A stretch of DNA of 64,000 nucleotides from positions 33,431,432 through 33,495,431 of the forward strand of contig OY744611.1 in assembly GCA_963556255.1 (NCBI GenBank), read 5' to 3'. The translations under genes were made by a program, and so were the position numbers. Position 1 is the first letter of the stretch. Every line of letters starts with the position of its first letter. Below the pieces are notes generated by a model, which was given only the letters and a program-made list of their open reading frames with translations, was not told the origin of the DNA and made no database searches. Below are positions 55,986-64,000 of this stretch, piece after piece. The stretch is from Allolobophora icterica (Eukaryota; Annelida; Clitellata; Crassiclitellata; Lumbricidae).

Positions 55986-56094
55986 CGTTTAAGATCATTT
56001 ATATAGCGCCTTTCTGAGCTCTTCTCTTTCTCCGTTTTATCCTTCGCGAGCCATCGATAGAACATTTCCGCTGACGACAATCGCTGGTGGCATG

Positions 56095-56640
56095 CCACAC
56101 CCCGTTGCTATGGTTGATACGTTGCAATTCGATTCGCCGTTGCTAAGGTTGCTCTGTTGTAATCCGAAACGTCGTTGCTAAGGATGCTACGTTGCAATCC
56201 GAAACGACGTTACTAAGGTTGCTACGTTGAAATCTGAAACGCCGTTGCTAAGGTTGCTAAGTTGCAACCTGAAACGCTGTTGCTAAAGTTGCTACGTTGC
56301 AATCTGAAACGCCGTTGCTAAGGTTGCTACGTTGCAATACGAATCGCCGTTGCTAAGGTTGCTAAGGTTGCTAAGTTGTACTTGTAACCTGAAACGCTGT
56401 TGCTAAAGTTGCTACGTTGCATGCCGAAACGCCGTTGCTAAGGTTGCTACGTTGTAATCTGAAACGCCGTTGCTAAGGTTGCTACGTTGCAATCCGAAAC
56501 GCCGTTGATAAGGTTGCTACTTGCCTCTGCAAAACTCCGTTGTTACGGTTATTGTGTGACGTTGTTGTTTGCCGTTGCAAAACACCGTCGCTAGGGTTAC
56601 TGCGTGACGCTTCAGACACCGTTGCCAAGGTTGTTGTCGT
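56095..56640 (-). repeat. Tandem array of about 35-bp units rich in GTTGCTAAGG
   Basis: Units of the type CGTTGCTAAGGTTGCTACG plus TTGCAATCYGAAACGC recur about a dozen to fifteen times, degenerating at the right. GTTGCTA is the known half-site of RFX (X-box) factors. The array lies directly upstream of the minus-strand two-segment protein, so it may be part of its promoter or 5' region; this is inference. Confidence 0.7.
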
Positions 56641-57015
56641 CTAGTGTTCGTCCATTGACAGTTGTAGACATACCGAAACGAACCTTCTAGAGTGGCAATT
56701 CGTCTGAAGTACTCTACCTAATTGCGGAATTCTGAAAGAAAATAAACCGTGAGTTGTTACCTATACTGCCTTTGAGAGGTTTTCTGAAGGCACTCTACAA
56801 GTGTGCACACACAGACTCACCGTTTGTAATTCGCTTCCGTGTCTGGAAGACGAATTACAAGACCGCCAGAACGAAGATATATATAGAAAGCGTGAGACGC
56901 TCGTTTTAAATCCGTGTCAGTGCCTTTCTGTTTAATGGAAAGGAGCTGCGTCGCTGAGTGGCGCTTTATTATTGTTCGATTACGATTACGATGACGATTA
57001 CGATGATGACAACAA

Positions 57016-57184
57016 CAGGGGCGTCTACACCATAGAAACCTTGGAGCAAATGCTCCATCCAAGAAATAAGGGGGGAGATCTGTCAGTGTGTGTGCCACCA
57101 TTTTAAGGGGGAAGGAACGGGGAGGGGGAAGAAGAGGGGAAAAGGGACCTTGCTTCAATGACTTAGGGGGGATAGACGCCCCTG
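57016..57184. mobile_element. hAT-type element, copy B of the CAGGGGCGTCTA family
   Basis: The ends CAGGGGCGTCTA and TAGACGCCCCTG are flanked by GACAACAA (57008-57015) and GACAACGA (57185-57192), an 8-bp duplication with one mismatch. It matches copy A (5357-5529) over nearly its whole length (GGAGCAAATGCTCCATCCAA, GATCTGTCAGTGTGTG). Confidence 0.85.
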
Positions 57185-57454
57185 GACAACGACAATGACG
57201 ACGACGATGATGATGATGATGATTAAGACGACGATGATGATGTCGAAGAGGATGTACCTTCACTACTGACGATCATACATACCCAACCCAAGGTATAGCC
57301 TACTTGATCAGGTTAACTGGCCTGCAGAACAGGATATATACGAGACCATAGGGCCTATACTGGATGAGATCCTCCACCGCTGCCCGCTTGAATGGCCGCC
57401 ATGACCTTTAAGGTCCTCATGTATACGAACCCGCTAGCCTGAGATTCACATATC

Positions 57455-57540
57455 TGTTAAACAAGCCACTATCGGGAGTCGAACTGGGAACCTCACGCAC
57501 GGAAAATGCGCTCTTACCAGTGTGGCAATCCGGGCTAGTA
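57455..57540 (-). repeat. tRNA-like SINE head
   Basis: On the minus strand GCCCGGATTGCCACACTGGT, then AAGAGCGCATTTTCCGTGCG and CAGTTCGACTCCC, shows A- and B-box-like parts and a Glu-type anticodon loop (TTTTCCG). The T and acceptor stems do not pair, so I call it a tRNA-derived repeat. Confidence 0.5.
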
Positions 57541-58444
57541 TGATATGTAGCAGAACTTCTTCTTGGATCGATCTTCCAATGAATGTGTTAACGTATTATT
57601 TCCGTGTAACTCAGTGATGCCTATCAGTCTGAAGGTTGACGTCCTGAAATGTCAATCGAGAAGTCGAGGGTTGAAATCCTCCGCATGAGGACAAGCAGAA
57701 AGGTGTTTTGAGATAATTATATGCTCCACTTGTGCGAACTAAGGTTTAAAATGCGACACTGACAGCCTGAATGTGCTTCTACTTTAAAAATGAAACCGCT
57801 GACACTTTATAGCGACGTCTGCCACTCATGGATGAACTGATCGGGCATGCTCTTCTTTGTATGACTCATCTCAGTGTGCATGATTCTCTGTTTGCCTTGA
57901 GTCACACCTGTTCAGGTTAGATGTCCGTGCCTGCAGCAGGGCTGTGGAGTGTTGATAGGTCCTTTAACGAGCGCAGAATGCATGCATCCATACATACATG
58001 TATACGTATACTACGTACACCAGTGAGCGACAGTGAGCTGTGAAGATTGTGGAACCCGATACATATATCGTCCCAGTGAGGTCTAACAAAAGCTCCCGAG
58101 GGTCATGGGATGCGAAAACATTTGCAGAGATAAGGCCAAGTTTGCATAAGTTGCTCGACAGTCAGTATACAAAAGCATGCACTAAAGATATTATTACTTT
58201 AAAATGGGAAATTTGTCAATCCACGGAGACGTGTACATAGCGACGTTGCAGCTCAATTGTTGAGTAACTGGGCCCCATTCTTGAAATAAAGACGGGTCCC
58301 TAGCCCCGAAAACCGTGCACACTATGATCTTCACCATTGCATACATCCATACATGCATACACATTCATGTTTGCTTAAGTAGGCCTATACATGTACATTA
58401 TATGCAGTCAATGCGCATATACATTGATACCTGCATACATACAA

Positions 58445-58476
<32 letters not shown>

Positions 58477-58860
58477 CAAGCATAGGGGCCTACATACATA
58501 AATAACTTTCTACGATGTTTAACACTACGTCTGTATCGATACTAACGTGTGCATGCGCAAGATCTAGCGTAGGCATAGGCCTACATCAAACCGCACGAAA
58601 TATTATTGCTGCTATAGCTGCGATCTTCGAATCGTCGTAAAAAGACCAAGGAACACCTGTTAGAATAAGCTTCATTCACGGAAACGATTCTTTGATCATC
58701 GAGTAGTAGATGTAGTGTTAGATGGATGGACGTTAATAGACTTCAGCCCCATCTGTATCTGGCACACACGCTGCTGCGGCGAGAGACTCTACAGGTTGGT
58801 CACAAAATTTACAACTCCCGGCAGTTGCGAAAGGCAGCCGATCAGCATGCATAATGGAAT
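57541..58860. other. No gene seen
   Basis: There is no supportable coding region. A (TA)n run is at about 58449-58474. Confidence 0.4.
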
Positions 58861-58864
58861 GACT

Positions 58865-59520
58865 CATATATATACATTATGTATAGTTATGCATATATAT
58901 ATATATATATATATAGAAGTATATATATACACATATACATATATTTATGCATATATATACACATGTATATACCTATACCTATATATATACATATACATAT
59001 ATTACATATAAGCTTATATATGCATATATATACATGTATATACCTATACATCCATGTCTATACATATATATCCATACATCTGTACACTACACATGTACAT
59101 ATATACATGTATTTGTATGTATGTACTATGTACGTCGTATGTGTGTTACTAGAACATGTCTATAATATGCTAATATATAAGATTGAAGTACATAATTATG
59201 CGTATATGCATGGCTAACAGATATGCATGCTTGCTCATATACATGGATATACAGCTATACACTGCATATCTACATTGCATGTATGTGTATAAATCCACGG
59301 TGTACATAATATAAATATATATGCAATAAGTATACATATAGGTCTATACTGTTTATATACAGTTATGAGTGTTGGCCTATATATTATGTATACCTGTATA
59401 AATTGTACATTGTTATACTTATGTACAGTTATAGCACAATATATATATATAGTTATATATATATTTACTGAATATATATATATACATATCCTGTATACTT
59501 TGTCGGAAATCGTCATTGAT
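58865..59520 (+). repeat. Degenerate TATACA/TATG low-complexity DNA
   Basis: ATATATAC, CATACATA and TATGTA words dominate for about 650 bp. The Tyr/Ile-rich frames on both strands follow from this composition. Confidence 0.75.
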
Positions 59521-60230
59521 TATTGTGGAGCCGAGAAACATCTGCCATGCGTGTGTGTATTAATTCTCTCTATCGTTCTGGCTTTGCATCTATGTCTGCG
59601 TCTGTCTCGTCGTATCCATCTTTATGTCTGTGCCTATCAGTCTACCCGTGTGCCTGCGTGTCGCCGGGTTTATACGGCTTTTTCCACACTCTGCAGTCAG
59701 TTAATCGGTCTCCTCCTCGCTTCAGTGTGTGCGATACTATCACGCACGTGTTCCTGCTGCTGTCCAGGGTCTCCGAAGCGCAGCCGCACGCATATATTGT
59801 CTGCCCAAATACAGACACTGCATGCTGTGACAAGAATACGCTTACATTATTAAAAATAATGTCTGGTTGAAGCCGACACTGTAGCCTATAACAATCCACG
59901 ACGCTAATGCACAGTTTTCTTGAAAAGAAAGTGCAGCAGTCTCCGTAGCCTACACTCAACAAAGCAATTACACAATTGCCTGGTTATAAAAGCAGTCTGC
60001 TGCGTCCTATTGTTAGCGCGATGCAATCTATGATCGCTTCCAGTGAAACCGCAGTAGCTAATGAAGAAGCCTGGACGAAACATGTTGCGTTGGGCAAGCA
60101 ATTTGGAAAATAGGCCTAGGCCTATGAGTCGTAAGTTAATTAATTAGTCGTTTTTGGCACCAGATTACAGCTTATGATATGATTGATATCGGTAATGTTT
60201 AGTTACTATTATAGTATACAAGCAGCTGCT
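59520..60230. other. No gene recognised
   Basis: Overlapping frames of about 110-160 codons are open on plus and minus strands but none resembles a known protein, and they begin in low-complexity DNA. Confidence 0.35.
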
Positions 60231-60238
60231 CTGCCTCC

Positions 60239-61130
60239 CAGTCTTGTTGTCCTCGAGACCAAGGTCTTGGTCTCGAGTGCACTCGAGTTCGTTTTTAAAA
60301 GTCTTGGTCTTGGTCTTGGTCTTGAGGTTCAAGGTCTTGGTCTTGGTCTTGGTCTTGAGGTTCAAGGTCTTGGTCTTGGTCTTGGTCTTGAGGTTCAAGG
60401 TCTTGGTCTTGGTCTCGCAAGACCAAGACCAAGACCGGCTGTCAATATGAACAGTCATTTAACAGAACTCAAGAATTCTGTATCAAGCCTGCTTGCATCA
60501 TACGACCAATATCTATGGATGGATACAAGTCATGTTGGTCAGGAAAACCCATTGGCAGCAGCAACAGTTATTCTGTATCAGACGGTATGATAAACCATGG
60601 GAAGATTTCAAAAGACTCACTATCTGTACATTTACATCCAGTGCTTGAAAAGCTACTGTGTGTGTGTCAGCGACTTCAGCACCTGTAGAACGTATTTTTT
60701 CACATGGCGGAATTTTTATGAGGCCCACCAGGCACGTCTTGGTCAGAAAATTCTGAGCGAATTGGTTTTTATAAAATACAAAAGGCATTTGGTATAAGAG
60801 GTTGCATGAAGGACTGTTGAATACAAATTCGGATTTCTCTGCAGTTTTCATTTAAAGTTAATTTGCTTGAATAAAATAAAAGACTCATGTTTTCATTAAA
60901 ATAGCGAATATTCCGACTTGACAATTTTTAGAAGTCTTGACCTGATTTCGATTTTTTGGGTCTTGGTCTTGGTTTTGAGGTTCAAGGTCTTGGTCTTGGT
61001 CTCGAGGTTCAAAGTCTTGGTCTTGGTCTTGGTCTCGAGGTTCAAGGTCTTGGTCTTGGTCTTGGTCTTGAGGTTCAAGGTCTTGGTCTTGGTCTTGGTC
61101 TTGAGGTTTAAGGTCTTGACAACAAGACTG
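60239..61130. mobile_element. hAT-type element with internal 27-bp repeat arrays, copy 2
   Basis: The ends CAGTCTTGTTGTC and GACAACAAGACTG are flanked by a perfect 8-bp duplication CTGCCTCC (60231-60238 and 61131-61138). The 27-bp unit (three GGTCTT plus GAGGTTCAA) forms arrays at 60300-60420 and 60955-61115. Between them the plus strand keeps the end of a hAT transposase: VLEKLL, then in another frame TSAPVERIF, then HQARLGQKILSELVFIKYKR, broken by frameshifts. Copy 1 at 49384 is homologous over this middle. The known hAT dimerisation region contains the same pattern. Confidence 0.9.
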
Positions 61131-61139
61131 CTGCCTCCT

Positions 61140-62220
61140 CAGCAGCTGCTAAGGAGGGTGTCGTTTAGGTCGAGAGGGGCAGGGTGGGAATTGTCGGTGG
61201 GTTGGGGGTTCAACCCCTAGTCTTTATTAAGTTTATTAGGCTCCTCTAGTTAAGTCTTTTTCATTACACACCCCAGGGGGTCGTTTCCAACCCCCTCCGT
61301 TGTGCTAGTGTGATTTAGCATTATTTGACTCTGAGTCTCTGGCAAAGAGAAAAATTTCCATGGTGTATCATGTTGGCCTAGGCCTATGCATTTTTGAATT
61401 TTCTCAACAAAGGAATCGATTTTGATTTGAGTCTGAGTTGCAACGCTGCTAGCGATGAAATCAGCTGCTTTCAAATTTCATTGATATCAGTTTGAAAATA
61501 CGGATAAAATGTTCAACCCTCCTCCCCCAGTCTTTTTGCTACAATTCCCACACTGGAGAGGGGCGAAGGCCGAGGATCAGATCACCGTCAAAAACCATTG
61601 TGCATGCCGAAACTATGCTAAATCCGATCTTAAGCGCGTTGTAAGTCCGACAAAAATATAAATAAAAGTATCCAGAGATTTTAAATAGAAACGTTTATCT
61701 AGCATGAAGTCTGCGAAAAGCGGTTTGCGCGTTGAAACGACTGAAGGCTACTTACTTACTTGACGAGGACAAAATCTCGCGAGACTGTGATGTCAAACAA
61801 CACAGAAAGAGGTCGTCTAGATGAGATAAACAGTCGGATTGCTCGCTAAAATTGTTTACGTGTGACCAGACTAAGTATTCGGATGAGGGCTTATCGCTTA
61901 GATTTTATGAAAATTCTCGAATAGAACTGACGCAAAAGATGGAACGAAGAAACAGATACACAGTGGTTTGTGGATAATTCCAAGATTTATTTTCTGAGAC
62001 GATGTGTTGTGACCAGATCTGTTTTCGTCTGGAGCCATTTTGTTTATGTTTATTATATAAATCAACTATTTATTAGTGTTTATTACAACTGTTAGTAATG
62101 TTTAACTTTGAAAATAAGAAAGAAATTACAAGTTTTAGTTGATTTTCGGTGTTGGTGTACGTGTCGATAATTTATTTACTCATTGAAGGAATGTGACATT
62201 TCGCCGTTTGGACCATCTGT
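61140..62220. promoter_or_regulatory. Gene-free stretch with a TCTCGCGAGA element
   Basis: The palindrome TCTCGCGAGA at 61775-61784 is a known core-promoter motif of TATA-less genes. It lies 1.4 kb upstream of the plus-strand exon at 63222, but no first exon can be identified. The rest shows nothing I can support. Confidence 0.3.
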
Positions 62221-62225
62221 ATGAC

Positions 62226-62520
62226 ATCACGGGTGCGGCCCGCATCCCCCGAAACGCGAATCCCGAATTTCGGCCGGATCCCCCAAATCGATTTCAAACT
62301 AAAATTACACATAAACAGGTGAATAGGCAGTATCTCGAGATACATCAAGGCCGCGCTAGGTCTATGTCATGTAAAACAGTTTACAATTTAACTTTGAATG
62401 GTTTTCGAGAGTTCGGCCGCTTTCTATAATACTGTTTTCGGGAAATCGGGCTTTTGTGTATTTTCAGCGTTTTAGGGGTTTCGGGGATTCGGGTTGGCCC
62501 CGGCATCACCAAAGGTTTTT
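62226..62520. mobile_element. Possible small inverted-repeat element
   Basis: GGTGCGGCCCGCATCCCCCG near the left is mirrored by CGGGGATTCGGG then GGCCCCGGCATCACC near the right, with CGAATCCCGAA-type words inside. The match is imperfect and no target duplication was found. Confidence 0.35.
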
Positions 62521-63221
62521 AATAGGCATTATGTATTTGCTATGACCAGCGTCCAGCTTACAGTTTTTGCCTGAAAGTGTCGTAGAATCGAGGCGCAATA
62601 TAAGTTTTGTCATAGGTTACCTTGAGTCCGATAGTCAACATCACAGATTTTCGGATTTTGTGAAAATCCATACATACGTACATACAGACACACATCATAT
62701 ATGCACATAGAGACAGTCAGACATACAGAGATACAGAAACATTAATTTTGGATTGGTACAGAAATGTCCTTTATTAAGTCATGTAATTGTACAAAGTAAT
62801 GTTTTTGAGCTGTTGTACAGATGTTATCCTGTTGTTAGTCAAAACTGTGTTGGGGTTCAGAACTGTGCATCTGAAGATGAATGTGGAAAACCAAAAATGT
62901 AGTAAATGACTAAATACTTTACTATACCTTGCTTTGTCTCCTGTAAATGTGTTCAAGCATTTATACCTACTATGCCTTACCTCTTGTGACCTTACCTTAC
63001 CTTGAACTGTACCTTTATGCTGTACCTCACAGCCTTTGCTTCTCATGAGCAATTAACCACTTTGCCAATTGTGCTCAGACTGGTGGTCTGTGGACCAGAT
63101 ATTTGCATGCATACATATCTTAACTCACTTGACCTAAGGACCCTACCTTAAGCAGTTATCTGATTGTGCTGGCATGACCCGACCTGACCTTGTTTTTGTC
63201 CTAACTTTGTTGGTTTTACAG

Positions 63222-63363
63222 TTGGACGAGGAGGTTCCAGCCACTCACATTGGCCCAGCCTCAGTTGAACTACCTGACCCTGAGGTCGTGGAAGACAGAA
63301 GAGAAACAGTTGCTGCGAACAACAGAGAAACTGTTGACCATCCGGTGGCTTCCGATAAATCAG
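63222..63363 (+). CDS. Internal exon of an unidentified gene (47 aa)
   Basis: A pyrimidine-rich stretch ending TTTTACAG precedes the exon and CAG|GTATGC ends it. The only frame without a stop through the whole 142 bp reads LDEEVPATHIGPASVELPDP and on through RRETVAANNRETVDHPVASDKS, an acidic, Val/Pro-rich stretch with a repeated RETV motif. It is an internal exon (phase 0 in, phase 1 out). Neighbouring exons must lie outside what I can recognise; the function is unknown. Confidence 0.5.
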
Positions 63364-64000
63364 GTATGCTTTCGTAACTCATTGTCGCCTAACTGGCGCT
63401 TATAGCAGGCCCTTAGCCAGCCACCCATCCACCTGTCCTTTGGACAGGTGAAAATTATTTTGGACGGGCATAAATTGTGCATGATTCTCATCCAGCACCA
63501 TTCAGTTTCTTCTCTAAAGCCACTGCGAGCTTTCAGATGACAGTTTTGTAAGGAGCAGTGATTGATATTAGGCTCTGTAAACATCATATGGGAACTGCAG
63601 TCAGGCTCATATGGTGACGGAACTTCGGGCAGTTGCGATTTAGGGGCCATCCATATATTATGTACGCATGGAGGGGAGGGGCTAACCGAAATACATGTGT
63701 TTGTGTACGCTTGCGAATGGGGGAGGGGTTACTGATAATGTACGTACGCAAATTGATTGGCCTTCAAGTGAGCTAGAGTTCAGTCTTTCCAGCTGTATGG
63801 TACTACCAGAGGAAGTAGGACTGTGGAGAGGTGTCACTTGTATGCCACCTTACCTCTGAACGCTATTATTAAAATATCACAACTGAACAGTGAGTCCATG
63901 GATTACTCATCCTTCAATCTGGCCTAAAGTGCAGACAGTCGCTGCATGGTCTTGGGGGGTGCGTCAACTGTACGTACGCAGGTGGGGGGTGGAAAAAAGT
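63364..64000. other. Intron or intergenic DNA with repeat fragments
   Basis: GGGCCATCCATATATTATGTACGC at about 63640 and a related TACGTACGCAGGTGGGG near 63975 resemble ends of a dispersed inverted-repeat family, but no complete copy fits in the window. No gene is seen after the exon. Confidence 0.4.

Noticed and set aside
57455..57540. tRNA-Glu gene on the minus strand
   Set aside because: The anticodon loop fits but the T stem and acceptor stem are not complementary.

Overview
This is a repeat-dominated stretch of a eukaryotic, most likely invertebrate, genome. There is no operon structure. The recognisable host genes are split by introns with GT..AG borders, and most of the sequence is microsatellite, minisatellite or mobile element. 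Three retrotransposons carry integrase before reverse transcriptase in one long frame (the Gmr1 type of Ty3/gypsy element). That type was described from deuterostomes, so an echinoderm, hemichordate or chordate-like marine invertebrate fits best; this is an inference, not an identification.

Layout. 1-1,660: a run of five perfect TGACGTCA sites and a CpG-rich block, with no gene I can name. 1,740-5,770: about 4 kb of purine-rich low-complexity DNA ending in an 87-bp minisatellite interrupted by a small hAT-type element. 6,305-7,107: two more small inverted-repeat elements. 7,557-12,690: a young but internally deleted Gmr1-like element with LTRs that look identical. 13,138-13,904: a (TA)n tract split by a probable solo LTR. 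15,800-17,100: a decayed CR1/L2-like LINE with a nested 140-bp hAT-type element. 17,581-23,620: a complete seven-exon alpha-arrestin (ARRDC) gene on the minus strand, 467 residues, its introns full of tetranucleotide arrays. 23,700-30,700: microsatellites, small transposons and LINE tails. 30,850-49,193: one 18-kb inverted-repeat structure, best read as a non-autonomous Polinton/Maverick-like or foldback element (6-bp target duplication, AG..CT ends, about 1.65-kb inverted arms). Two full-length Gmr1-like retrotransposons of one family sit in it, one at its centre (plus strand) and one in its right arm (minus strand). 49,384-50,627 and 60,239-61,130: two copies of a hAT-type element with perfect 8-bp target duplications and 27-bp repeat arrays inside their ends. 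51,400-52,650: a SINE, a non-LTR retrotransposon tail and trinucleotide arrays. 54,429-55,985: an open frame for an unrecognised two-membrane-segment protein, with an RFX-half-site-like array upstream. 63,222-63,363: one internal exon of an unidentified plus-strand gene.

The insertion history can be read in part. The inverted-repeat element came first. The central Gmr1-like copy followed (two LTR differences seen by eye), then the copy in the right arm (no LTR differences seen). The deleted element at 7.5-12.7 kb is equally young by LTR identity, although it has lost capsid, integrase core and reverse-transcriptase core. It must therefore have moved with proteins supplied by intact relatives. 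Sequence comparisons are by eye; no alignment or search was run.
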